Shown piece after piece: positions 1 to 7,092 of a stretch of 64,000 nt of DNA. The position numbers were made by a program, and so were the translations under genes. A model generated the notes under the pieces. The model did no database searches and had not been told where the DNA came from. It was given only the letters and a program-made list of their open reading frames with translations. Source of the stretch: JANPPS01 sp964242575 (GTDB lineage Bacteria; Pseudomonadota; Alphaproteobacteria; Acetobacterales; Acetobacteraceae); the NCBI GenBank assembly GCA_964242575.1, contig CAXTCN010000012.1, positions 12,585-76,584 on the forward strand. The letters run 5' to 3'. Each line of letters begins with the position of its first letter. Within the stretch, counting starts at the first letter, position 1.

Positions 1-780
1 GCCCCATTGCCGTTCTAGCCGCCGCACCGTGAAATGCGCGCGGGCCAGGGCGTCATACTGCGCCATGAACGCCGCGTTAATCGCGGCGCCGCACACCGCG
101 CCCGCCACCGGCACCGCCTGCGCCGCCAGCTTCTGGCCGAGCTGCACGCCGTAGCGCGCCGCCACCTCGGACATCAGCCGCACCAACGAGCCGCCTTGCA
201 GCAGCAGGCGGGTCGGGAAGTAGCCCGCCTCGTTGCTGGCGCCGTCCGGGCCGGGCAGGCCGGTGCGCAGCGCGAACACCTCTAGGCAGGCGCGGCGGCT
301 GGTCTCGGTCGTGAGGTCCTCGCCCTCCTCCTGCGCGATGCGGGCGATGCGGCGCATGATCGCCAAGGTTGTGACCGCCGCGTCCGGCGCGAATCCAAGC
401 AGCCCGGCCGCGCCGCCCGCCGCGCCGGACATCGCCACCCCAAAGCCGGCCCGGCGTCCGCTGGTGCGCGGCGGCGCGGCGCCGGCCGGGGCGGGCAGAC
501 CCAGCACCGCGATGTCGAACGCGCGGGCCAGCGCGGTTTCGGCCACGCCCTGCAACGACGCGCTCAGGCCGGGCAACGCCAGCAACGTCCCGGCGCCCCA
601 GCCGCCCAGCATTCCCAGCGCCATCCGCCCCGCGCCGCCGAGCGCGCTTCCCAGTATGTCCGCGAGCCGCGACGCGAGGCCCGGTCCCTGTTGCAGGCGC
701 GCGTAGGCCGCCCGCAGCTCCGCACGGGCGGCGTCGGGCATAGCGGCGTCGGGCATGGTGGGTTGGACAGTGAGCGACAT
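1..780 (-). CDS. EcsC family protein (3' end beyond left edge)
   Basis: Reading leftward from the ATG at 778-780 gives an uninterrupted frame of about 260 residues to the window edge, so the C-terminus is missing. After a short Ala/Arg-rich start there are hydrophobic Gly/Ala-rich stretches (GGAGRMALGMLGGWGAGTLL; AMSGAAGGAAGLLGFAPDAA) followed by ITTLAIMR-like and AQEEGEDL segments, the pattern I associate with EcsC-family proteins. The family is membrane-associated and poorly characterised; the name comes from the Bacillus ecs ABC-transporter locus. It is divergent from the phage-like operon starting at 906 and is probably the host gene bordering it. Family assignment is by motif recognition only. 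Confidence 0.75.
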   Translation of the reverse strand, partial: MSLTVQPTMPDAAMPDAARAELRAAYARLQQGPGLASRLADILGSALGGAGRMALGMLGGWGAGTLLALPGLSASLQGVAETALARAFDIAVLGLPAPAGAAPPRTSGRRAGFGVAMSGAAGGAAGLLGFAPDAAVTTLAIMRRIARIAQEEGEDLTTETSRRACLEVFALRTGLPGPDGASNEAGYFPTRLLLQGGSLVRLMSEVAARYGVQLGQKLAAQAVPVAGAVCGAAINAAFMAQYDALARAHFTVRRLERQWG

Positions 781-849
781 GGCGGCCTCATGCAGTGGGA
801 GGGAATTTGAACGCGGCAGAGTAAGCCTGGTTAGGAATTGTGAAACGGG

Positions 850-889
850 TTGACCCTGGCCCGTTAGGAAAACTAGCTTCCAATTGGAA
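850..889 (+). promoter_or_regulatory. Putative sigma70 promoter with overlapping palindromic operator
   Basis: TTGACC at 850-855 is followed after 17-18 bases by CTAGCT/TAGCTT (873-879), a reasonable -35/-10 pair for the operon starting at 906. A perfect 12-base palindrome, TTCCAATTGGAA (878-889), begins at the -10 and covers the expected transcription start, so it could be a repressor operator. The 125-base gap to the divergent EcsC gene has no other obvious signal. Inference from sequence only. Confidence 0.4.
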
Positions 890-905
890 CATTTAGAGAA
901 CGTAA

Positions 906-1106
906 ATGGCACAGAACGCGCCCTCGCCGATTTCGCCTGTCGAGGCTCCACGCCCGCCGCGCCGGCCGTTGTATGTAGTGCGCGGCCGGCCCGGGCGGGA
1001 GGACCGCGGGCCGTTGCCGTCGGGCCACGCGCTGTCCTGGGACGCCATCACCGCCGGCACCGTGCTGGACCAGGCGCAATACCCCTACCCCGTGTTCCCG
1101 CGTTGA
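906..1106 (+). CDS. Small Pro/Arg-rich protein, first gene of early operon
   Basis: A 66-residue frame with ATG start preceded by AGAGAA. The N-terminal half is rich in Pro, Arg and Ala; the C-terminal part (SWDAITAGTVLDQAQYPYPV) is more ordered. No family recognised. Its TGA stop overlaps the TTG start of the next gene (TTGA), which supports both being real and translationally coupled. It is the promoter-proximal gene of a four-gene operon that includes a RepA-like ATPase, a common place for small regulatory or replication-accessory phage proteins. Confidence 0.55.
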   Translation: MAQNAPSPISPVEAPRPPRRPLYVVRGRPGREDRGPLPSGHALSWDAITAGTVLDQAQYPYPVFPR

Positions 1107-1555
1107 CCGTCCAGGACCGCGAAGACGGCCAGCGCATCGGCTGGCATCCGCTGGACCCGCCGGGGCCGCACCGCGCGGCGTCGTTGCTGGGGCAACTGGT
1201 GGCGTCCGGCATGATGCCGCGGGACTGGGCGTTGCAGGCGTTGCTGGGCGCGGCCGAGCGGTTGCGCCCGCCGCACGCCAGCGCCACCGGGCTGCGGATG
1301 CGGCTGGCGCACCGGTTGGACGACGCCGTGCGGGACCACGAACGCCTGCGCGCCCGCGCCACGACCGACGTGCGGCGCGCGGTGCTGGCGCCGATCCTGG
1401 CCCGGCGGCCCAAGGCAGAGCTGCTGGCGCTGGCCGCCGGCGCTGACCCGGATGAGGCGTTGCGCCCGCGCGAGCGTCTGGCGTTGATCGAAACCGAAGT
1501 GGCCTGGGCGCTGCGCACCGGCGCGTTGCGGACGGGCGTGCCGTGTGCCGGATAG
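1103..1555 (+). CDS. Unknown Arg/Leu-rich protein of early operon
   Basis: A 150-residue frame from a TTG that overlaps the preceding stop. The product is Arg, Leu and Ala rich, with regular helical-looking segments (LGQLVASGMMPRDWALQALL; LRPRERLALIETEVAWAL). The segment near residues 80-130 is strongly basic and could bind nucleic acid, but no known domain is recognised. It overlaps the GTG start of the RepA-like gene by 11 bases, so the two are probably translated together. An upstream in-frame extension from about 884 is possible but would overlap the preceding gene entirely. Confidence 0.55.
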   Translation: MTVQDREDGQRIGWHPLDPPGPHRAASLLGQLVASGMMPRDWALQALLGAAERLRPPHASATGLRMRLAHRLDDAVRDHERLRARATTDVRRAVLAPILARRPKAELLALAAGADPDEALRPRERLALIETEVAWALRTGALRTGVPCAG

Positions 1556-2786
1556 CGCGTGGAACCTGTATGACGGCCCTGCCTCGCCCGAGTTGCTGGC
1601 ATGGCCGGCGTCGTTGCCGGAGGCGGAGGGCATTCCACCGCGCGAGTGGCTGCTGGGCACCCGGCTGGTGCGCCGCTTCGTGAGCCTGCTGGTGGCGCCC
1701 GGCGGCGTCGGCAAGTCTGCGTTGGCGCTGGCGACCGCGGTCAGCCTGGCGTCCGGGCGCAACATCCTGGACGAGCACGTGCATCACAGCGTGCCGGCCT
1801 GGGTTTTGAACCTGGAGGACCCGGCCGATGAGCTGAACCGCCGGGTCGCGGCGCTGATGCGGCTGCACGGCATCGGGCCGGAGGCGCTGCACGACCGGCT
1901 GTTCCTGCACCACGGGCGGGACCGCCGCCTGGTGATGGCGGCCGGCGTCGATGGCGCGGTGACCTACCCGGACCAGGACGGCGTGCTGGCGCAGATGCGG
2001 CACCGGGGCATTGGCCTGGTGGTGGTGGACCCGTTCGTGAAGTCGCACACCTTGGACGAGAACAGCAACGCGCACATGGACGCTGCCGCGACGGCGTGGG
2101 CCGAGGTGGCGGAGGCCGCGGGGGCGGCGGTGCTGCTGGTGCACCACGTCCGCAAGGCCGGGACCAGCGGGCCGGAAACCTCGGTGGACGCGGCGCGCGG
2201 GGCCAAGGCGCTGTCGGACGCCGCCCGCAGCGCCACGGTGCTGTCGCCCATGACGACGGACGAGGCCGAGCAGCTTGGCGTGGGCGCGGACGAGCGTTGG
2301 CGGCATGTGTGGCTGGACGACGCCAAGGCGAACATGGCGCCGCGCGGGGGCAAGGCGCGCTGGTTCCGCATGGAAACGGTGACGCTCGGCAACGGCACGG
2401 CCCTGTATCCGCACGGGGACCAGGTGGCGGCGATCCAGCCGTGGCGGCCCAGCAGCCCGTGGGCGGCGCACTCGACGGCGCTGTTGAACGCGGTGCTGGA
2501 CCGGCTGGCGGCCGGGCCGTCGCCCGGGGTGCTGTACGCGCCGACGCGCCGCGGCCGGGTCGCGCCGGGGTGGGGCGGGCGTCCTCTGGTGCAGATGCTG
2601 GGCGTGGCGGAGGCGCAGGCGGCGGTGATGCTGGAGACGTGGCTGCGCAGCGGCGTGCTCACGGTGGTCAGCTACCGCGACCCGGTGCAGCGGCGCGAGC
2701 GCAACGGCCTCAATGTGGTGGACGCGCTGCGTCCGACGCGGGTGGCGGATTTTACCAATGAAGGGATGGACGATGAGCGGAATTGA
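1545..2786 (+). CDS. RepA-like AAA ATPase (AAA_25 type)
   Basis: A 413-residue protein of the RecA-fold RepA/AAA_25 group, which serves as replicative helicase or helicase-loader-like ATPase in plasmids and phages. Visible motifs are Walker A APGGVGKSA (residues 51-59), an NLEDPADE segment (about 89-96), Walker B IGLVVVDPF (about 156-164), and VLLVHHVRKAG (about 196-206), the hallmark histidine pair of this group. The GTG start overlaps the previous stop. The 3' end overlaps the DUF6362 gene by 14 bases. The C-terminal 130 residues look like a winged-helix-type region without a named family. Together with the iterated motif next door, the context suggests a DNA-replication function for a phage or plasmid-derived element. 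Confidence 0.85.
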   Translation: MPDSAWNLYDGPASPELLAWPASLPEAEGIPPREWLLGTRLVRRFVSLLVAPGGVGKSALALATAVSLASGRNILDEHVHHSVPAWVLNLEDPADELNRRVAALMRLHGIGPEALHDRLFLHHGRDRRLVMAAGVDGAVTYPDQDGVLAQMRHRGIGLVVVDPFVKSHTLDENSNAHMDAAATAWAEVAEAAGAAVLLVHHVRKAGTSGPETSVDAARGAKALSDAARSATVLSPMTTDEAEQLGVGADERWRHVWLDDAKANMAPRGGKARWFRMETVTLGNGTALYPHGDQVAAIQPWRPSSPWAAHSTALLNAVLDRLAAGPSPGVLYAPTRRGRVAPGWGGRPLVQMLGVAEAQAAVMLETWLRSGVLTVVSYRDPVQRRERNGLNVVDALRPTRVADFTNEGMDDERN

Positions 2787-3462
2787 TGCGGGAATTGATG
2801 CAGGCGGGACGCCACGAATTGATGCGGCAATTGATGCGGGAGCGGGGCCTGTGGCCTCGGGCGCATCAATTCCCCCCAGTTCCACTGGGGGAATTGATGC
2901 GCCCGATGCCGCACGGCCGGGGAAAACAGCGGGAATTGATGCGCGTTCTGATGCGCGAATTGATGCGGGGGCGCGCCCTCGAGTTGATGCGGCTTTTGAT
3001 GCGGCTTTTGATGCGCGGGCGCGCAACCCGGACGGCCAGCGCGCCGATGCGGCGTTCGTGCTGGCCCGGCTGCACGAGGCCGGGGCCACGTTGCTGTCGC
3101 TGCCGCACACCGGGCACGGCACGCAACTGCGCCAGGGCGGGTTGGAGTGGGTGCGGGACGCGGCCACGGGCTATGGCGCGGCACCCGCCCGGCTGCGTCC
3201 GCCGGTGCCGAGCGCCGCCGCGATCGACCGGATGGACGTGGCGCTGGCGTGGATTTCGCTCATTCCCGAGGACAAGCGCGTGCTGCGCCGGGTGGTGGGC
3301 GCGCGCAGCCTGATTAGCCCGATGACCGGGCGGCACGTTTACAGTTGGCGGCGGATCGGCGCGGCGGTGGGGGCGGACCACAAGGCGATGCAGCGGTGGC
3401 ACGCGCAGGGGGTGGACCTTATCGTGGCGGCGTTGAACGCGCCGCGTACGAGTACGCGGTGA
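2773..3462 (+). CDS. DUF6362-like protein with IDA-repeat N-terminal half
   Basis: A 229-residue protein. The ATG at 2773 (MSGIDAGIDAGG) overlaps the RepA-like stop; a longer frame to 2713 lies inside that gene. Residues 1-80 are low complexity, iterating Ile-Asp-Ala (GIDAGIDAGG; RIDAAIDAG; GIDARSDARIDAG; FDAAFDAR). Residues about 85-229 match the DUF6362 pattern: AIDRMDVALAWISLIPEDKR, an RVVGARS segment, then YSWRRIGAAVGADHKAMQRWH, which has helix-turn-helix character. This family is seen in alphaproteobacterial prophages, and an HTH role in replication or packaging control is plausible. The repeated tripeptide is most simply the by-product of a DNA-level repeat (separate entry). The 3' end overlaps the convergent glycosyltransferase gene by 44 bases. 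Confidence 0.75.
   Translation: MSGIDAGIDAGGTPRIDAAIDAGAGPVASGASIPPSSTGGIDAPDAARPGKTAGIDARSDARIDAGARPRVDAAFDAAFDARARNPDGQRADAAFVLARLHEAGATLLSLPHTGHGTQLRQGGLEWVRDAATGYGAAPARLRPPVPSAAAIDRMDVALAWISLIPEDKRVLRRVVGARSLISPMTGRHVYSWRRIGAAVGADHKAMQRWHAQGVDLIVAALNAPRTSTR
2781..3014 (+). repeat. Iteron-like array of AATTGATGC inside the DUF6362 gene
   Basis: The nonamer AATTGATGC occurs exactly at 2781, 2793, 2817, 2829, 2892, 2934 and 2958, and inverted (GCATCAATT) at 2863. Near-copies (CTGATGC, GTTGATGC, TTTGATGC twice) run to about 3014. Spacings such as 12, 24, 12 and 24 bases are near helical periodicity. The array lies immediately 3' of a RepA-like ATPase gene. Lambdoid phages keep their origin iterons inside the O replication gene, so an intragenic origin is a natural reading; a protein-level repeat is the alternative. 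Confidence 0.6.
2859..2904. repeat. Long perfect hairpin within the iteron array
   Basis: Left arm GGGCGCATCAATTCCCCC (2859-2876) is the exact reverse complement of 2887-2904. After one bulged C, AGT (2878-2880) pairs with ACT (2884-2886) around a TCC loop, giving a 21-bp stem. Each arm contains one nonamer of the iteron array in opposite orientation. Such a stem is unusual inside a coding sequence and would fit a single-strand initiation or binding site. There is no T-tract, so it is not a terminator. Confidence 0.7.
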
Positions 3463-4348
3463 CGGGCAGCCGGGGTTCCGGCGACAGTGGCGCGCGGAGG
3501 CCGCGGAGCATGGCGGCGGCGATGCGCTTGAGCTGCGGCGTGCCGGCGGCGCGGGCGTGCTCGGCGCGCAGCACGCGGCCCATGGTGCGGACCGCCGCCA
3601 CCATTCCGAAGTGCTTGCGCAGCAGTTGCGCGTAGCTGGCGTAGTACAGCCGGGTGACGGCCGGGCTGTACTCGCCGCCGGACGACGCGCCGCCCTCGTG
3701 CAGCAGCGTGGGGTCCGGCAGGTAATGGATGGGGATGCCGGCGGCATTGAGGCGCATGCAGAGGTCCACGTCCTCCCAATAGACGAAAAAGCTTTCGTCC
3801 AGCAGGCCGACCTGTTCCAGCGCCTCCAACGCTAAGCCGAGGCAGCAGCCGCTGGCGAAGTCCACTTGGCGCGGGGTGGGCGGGTCCTCGGGCCGGTACT
3901 CCTCGTGCTTGTTGGCGAAGGTCCAGCCGTAGTCCAGGTGGCCGCCGGCGTACCAGGAACGCGCCGGGTCATCGGTCCGCATGACGCGCGGCGCGACGAC
4001 GGGCCACTCGTGCTCCATCCAGGTGTCCAGCAGGTCTTGCAGGAAGTTGGGCGGCGGCACGGTGTCGGGGTTCAGCAGCAGGAACCTTTGCGCGTCCTGT
4101 TCCGCGGCGGCGCGCAAGCCCTGGTTCACCGCGCGGGCGAAGCCGACGTTCGTGTCGTTGGCGATGATGGTGACGCGCGGGTCCGCGAGGGCGCGCAGGG
4201 TGTTCATGGACGTGTCGGCGGAGGCGTTGTCGATGGCGATGAGCCGCCAGTCCCCCATGCGCTGCGCCACCAGGTGCAGCCACAGCGTGGTGAAGGCCTC
4301 GTTGCTGTTGTACAGCACGGTGACGATGTGGATGAGGGGCGGGTTCAT
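3419..4348 (-). CDS. Glycosyltransferase family 2 (rhamnosyltransferase-like)
   Basis: A 309-residue GT-A fold glycosyltransferase, cytoplasmic or membrane-peripheral, likely transferring a sugar in cell-surface polysaccharide synthesis. The start at 4348 (MNPPLIHIVTVLYNS) places the first beta strand at the N-terminus as usual; an ATG 45 bases upstream is possible. Motifs are VLYNS, DNASADTSMNTL, NVGFARAVNQGL, LLLNPDTVPPP (DxD-equivalent NPD), FASGCCLGL and DESFFVYWEDVDLCMRL, the last characteristic of WbbL/RfbF-like enzymes. It is convergent with the DUF6362 gene and divergent from a second glycosyltransferase at 4522. It has no signal peptide. Substrate unknown. Confidence 0.9.
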   Translation of the reverse strand: MNPPLIHIVTVLYNSNEAFTTLWLHLVAQRMGDWRLIAIDNASADTSMNTLRALADPRVTIIANDTNVGFARAVNQGLRAAAEQDAQRFLLLNPDTVPPPNFLQDLLDTWMEHEWPVVAPRVMRTDDPARSWYAGGHLDYGWTFANKHEEYRPEDPPTPRQVDFASGCCLGLALEALEQVGLLDESFFVYWEDVDLCMRLNAAGIPIHYLPDPTLLHEGGASSGGEYSPAVTRLYYASYAQLLRKHFGMVAAVRTMGRVLRAEHARAAGTPQLKRIAAAMLRGLRAPLSPEPRLPVTAYSYAARSTPPR

Positions 4349-4521
4349 GGCGGAGGGTTGTCTAGCCGCAACGGAGCCGGCTGGGTAGGTCATAGGAATG
4401 GCGCCGCAACGACATATCGGTTAACCCACATTAACGTCGTTGTTTGTAGGGATAGTAATTTGCCTATGCCTGGCCAGGCTAGCCGACTGGTGCCGTGCAA
4501 GTCATTGGATGGCATTGCACC

Positions 4522-5751
4522 ATGAATACCCTTGTCGTCATGTACCTCCACATACCCTTGAAAGCAGACGATCATAACGGGTTGGTGCGGCGGTGCCGCG
4601 CGTTCCTGCACGCGCTGCACGAGGTCAGCCACCAAATCACGCTGCTTCAGATAGTTCCCGCCGATCAGATCGACGCGGCCGGACCGCTTGACCGGCTCAG
4701 CCAGGCGCAGTCCGAGTTTTGGGGCGTGCCGTTGCGCATAGCCCTCGTGCCGCGCCGCCCCCGGACGGAGACGGCCTGGCGTCACTACGGAGCAGGCATC
4801 TTGAACGCCGAAGCGCAGCCGACCCTGTTCCCATACGGCGGCGAGGCGGTGGCGAACGCAGTGGCCGCTCACCTGGACCAACAGCCGGACCTGGTGTTCG
4901 CCCAGGGCCTGCCGGCGATGCTGCCGATCCTGCGCAGCCGCCGCCGTCCGCGGCGCCTGGTGTTCGATATGATCGATGTCGAGCACAAAGTCATGTTCCG
5001 GCAGGCGTTCAGCGCCCCGCGCTATTTGGGCAAGCCGGCCCGGTTGTTGCAGGTTCCGGCCTTGATGGCGTTGGAGCGCCGGTCCGTGGCGGCGTCCCAC
5101 TTGACGTTTGTTTGCTCCGATACGGACCGCGCATACTTGCGGCGGACAGGCTTCGGCGACACAATTCGGGTCGTGCCGAACGCGTTGGCATTGCCCGCTG
5201 ACCCGCCCGGCGTCGTCAAGGACGGCACGGTGCTGTTCCTGGGCGACGCGGGCTACCCGCCCAACCATTATGCCGCGGAACGGATGGCGCGCCGCATTTG
5301 GCCCCGGGTGCACGCGGCCATGCCCGACGCGCGGCTGCTGATTGCGGGCCGGGGCTCGGACCTCCTGTTGTCCGCCGCCGAGGGCCTGCCGGGGGTGGAG
5401 CACTTGGGCTTCGTGCCGGACCTCGATGCGCTGTATGCCCGGTCCCGCGTGGTGTGCGCGCCCATCATGACCGGCGGCGGCACGCGGTTGAAGCTGGTGG
5501 AGGCCGCGTCCTACGCGCGGCCCATGGTGTCCACGCGGATCGGCGCGGAAGGGCTGGACTTCGTGGACGGGCAACAGGCGCTGCTGCGCGACGACGACGC
5601 GGGGTTCGCCGACGCGTGCGTGGCGCTGCTGCGGGACGACGCGCTGTGCCGGCGGCTGGGCGAGGCGGCGCGGGCGGTGATGGCGGCGGAGTACGACGTG
5701 CGCCGGGTGGAGGCGCGCATCGTGGAGATGATCGGTAGTGTCTCAGTTTGA
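4522..5751 (+). CDS. Glycosyltransferase family 4 (group 1)
   Basis: A 409-residue GT-B glycosyltransferase. The ATG at 4522 (MNTLVVMYLHIPL) is preferred; a frame-extending codon 27 bases upstream gives a less typical N-terminus. The C-terminal Rossmann domain carries IRVVPNAL, VLFLGDAGYPPN, ARLLIAGRGS, VEHLGFVPDLDALYARSRVVCAPI and GGGTRLKLVEAASYARPMVST, the GT4 nucleotide-sugar binding region with the ExxxxG-type glutamate. It resembles enzymes that decorate exopolysaccharide or LPS. It is divergent from the GT2 gene with about 170 bases between starts, so both could share a promoter region. Codon use matches the high-GC neighbours, unlike the A+T-rich islet just downstream. Confidence 0.9.
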   Translation: MNTLVVMYLHIPLKADDHNGLVRRCRAFLHALHEVSHQITLLQIVPADQIDAAGPLDRLSQAQSEFWGVPLRIALVPRRPRTETAWRHYGAGILNAEAQPTLFPYGGEAVANAVAAHLDQQPDLVFAQGLPAMLPILRSRRRPRRLVFDMIDVEHKVMFRQAFSAPRYLGKPARLLQVPALMALERRSVAASHLTFVCSDTDRAYLRRTGFGDTIRVVPNALALPADPPGVVKDGTVLFLGDAGYPPNHYAAERMARRIWPRVHAAMPDARLLIAGRGSDLLLSAAEGLPGVEHLGFVPDLDALYARSRVVCAPIMTGGGTRLKLVEAASYARPMVSTRIGAEGLDFVDGQQALLRDDDAGFADACVALLRDDALCRRLGEAARAVMAAEYDVRRVEARIVEMIGSVSV

Positions 5752-5954
5752 GATCCCTGATACTCACCATCTGCACCAGAAGCCATTAACAATCCAGCTT
5801 TGAAGCATGTTAATCTTGTAGCTTACAATGTGCGAAAGGGTAAAATAATGCGCCCCTCGTAGAATACGTGCGCCTTCTATAACGTATGGATGGATCTTGT
5901 GATGAGTTGTGTATGGTTAACGAGGCATTCCAATACGTACATTGATGCAAGTAT
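5752..5954. other. A+T-rich intergenic stretch, no gene seen
   Basis: Base composition falls sharply right after the GT4 stop and stays low to about 7090. I see no open frame with a credible start and no clear terminator here. It marks the left edge of a horizontally acquired islet. Confidence 0.5.
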
Positions 5955-6557
5955 TTAATCCGCAAGAGCTATAAATTTTTCCCTCCGTTCAGGCCAAGTC
6001 GGGCTGAGGACAATGGAAGCATAGGGTTCCGGTATAGCTAACAAACGAGCAACTTCGGACGGCGTCATATGCTTCTCAACGAGGCGTGCAATTGCTTCTT
6101 CAGGACACAATACGGCCAAAGCCTGGTAAGTAGCAACTTCCTCGAAAAGAGCCATAGGACTCATTTCTGTGTCAACAAACCCATTGAGAGACATATTATT
6201 TAGAAGTTCTTCGCCCTTCTCGCGTGAATTTACTTTTAGCTCTTCTGGATCAAGTGCATGTATAAGCTCTTTTACACAGATAAGTCTTTGCCAATCTAGA
6301 GCGCTATTTCTGTTATATCTGACAACACAGTGAACAATACTTGCCCCATACGTAAGGGTATTCTCATAGATAATAATGTTCCCACGTAGATGCCCTACTG
6401 GGCCGTCGAATGGGGATATGATGATACGATCATAGTATCCCCATTCGACTATTTGATTCCGGATTTCAGCGACTTCGACTGGAACTTTTGTAAAACGCGA
6501 AAACAGATTAACTAGTCTTCGGACAGTTATGCACTCGCCTTTGGTAAGAAAAGCCCT
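5955..6557 (-). pseudogene. IrrE/ImmA-like metallopeptidase relic without a start codon
   Basis: The frame is open from 6557 down to the stop at 5955 (about 200 codons), but the only ATG (6192-6194) lies two thirds along; no ATG, GTG or TTG occurs before it. The product reads TVRRLVNLFSRFTKVPVEV, then GNIIIYENTLTYGASIVH, RLICVKELIHALDPEEL, and ATYQALAVLCPEEA followed by TPSEVARLLAIPEPYAS. This order resembles ImmA/IrrE phage-repressor proteases, with the HExxH zinc site degraded to KELIH. It is low GC like its neighbour at 6578. It is either a truncated, catalytically dead relic, or a gene using a non-canonical start; an ATG start at 6194 would give a 79-residue fragment. Confidence 0.5.
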
Positions 6558-6574
6558 CTATTTGGAGGGCTTTT
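6551..6574 (-). terminator. Rho-independent terminator
   Basis: On the minus strand AAAAGCCCTC, a short loop (CAAATA) and GAGGGCTTTT form a stem flanked by A and T runs, directly 3' of the small gene ending at 6578. It should end transcription of that gene. It sits exactly at the 5' limit of the IrrE/ImmA-like frame, so that frame would not be read from the same promoter. Confidence 0.75.
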
Positions 6575-6577
6575 GAA

Positions 6578-6799
6578 TTACCGCAAAGTTAATACGTCTA
6601 TCTTGGGTGAGTTGCTGATTGGAGGAGCATCCAGCAAATTACCTTCATTTTCCCAAGTATGCGCAATTACCTCTTTGGCTGCTAGGCACATCTGATCCAC
6701 AGTTAAATCTTTCGCGTTTCCACGAAAAAATTTAACGTTTAGAACCTTCTTATCATCTCTGTCGAACAGAAACGCGAGTAGCCTTTCCCGTTCAGTCAT
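6578..6799 (-). CDS. Small unknown protein of the A+T-rich islet
   Basis: A 73-residue protein starting at the ATG at 6797-6799 (MTERERLLAFLFDRDDKKV), which has AAGGA about eight bases upstream; a GTG 24 bases further upstream is less likely. The sequence is acidic-basic mixed and helical (DLTVDQMCLAAKEVIAHTW). No family recognised. A terminator follows at 6551-6574, so it forms its own transcription unit. Low GC and isolation suggest horizontal acquisition. Its size and proximity to an ImmA-like relic would suit a phage or toxin-antitoxin regulator, but this is not shown. Confidence 0.55.
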   Translation of the reverse strand: MTERERLLAFLFDRDDKKVLNVKFFRGNAKDLTVDQMCLAAKEVIAHTWENEGNLLDAPPISNSPKIDVLTLR

Positions 6800-7092
6800 C
6801 AATCTCGTCCTTTCCACTCCCACCGCACCGCGATGGCTTGCTTAGCATCTCAACACCCCACTATTCCCTTGAGGCGCACGCAAGATATATAACACGTCCG
6901 GCGCATACCATCGTATTTCATCATCGATAAATTAATTGGCTGCGTTGTGATAAAAATTCTGTGTTTCGCGCCAGCATGAGCGTCAGTGGCTTAGGATAAT
7001 CAGCCTCAAGTTTAGATTCCATCAAACAATCGAGGGGTTGGCGGCGTAGGGTCATGCTGCGTGCACCCTACGCGCCAAACCTCACCAAACCC
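6800..7092. other. Intergenic, A+T-rich, nothing recognised
   Basis: About 290 bases between the small islet gene and the 3' end of the hydrolase gene. It contains A+T-rich stretches that could serve as promoter for the minus-strand gene at 6799, but no clear -35/-10 pair. No open frame with coding character. GC rises again near 7030. Confidence 0.5.

Noticed and set aside
2781..3014. AATTGATGC array as CRISPR
   Set aside because: Units too short, spacing irregular and the region lies in an open coding frame.
873..3167. A 764-codon minus-strand frame opposite the RepA-like operon
   Set aside because: Arg/His/Pro-rich composition typical of antisense frames in high-GC genes; the plus strand has motif-bearing proteins with coupled overlaps.
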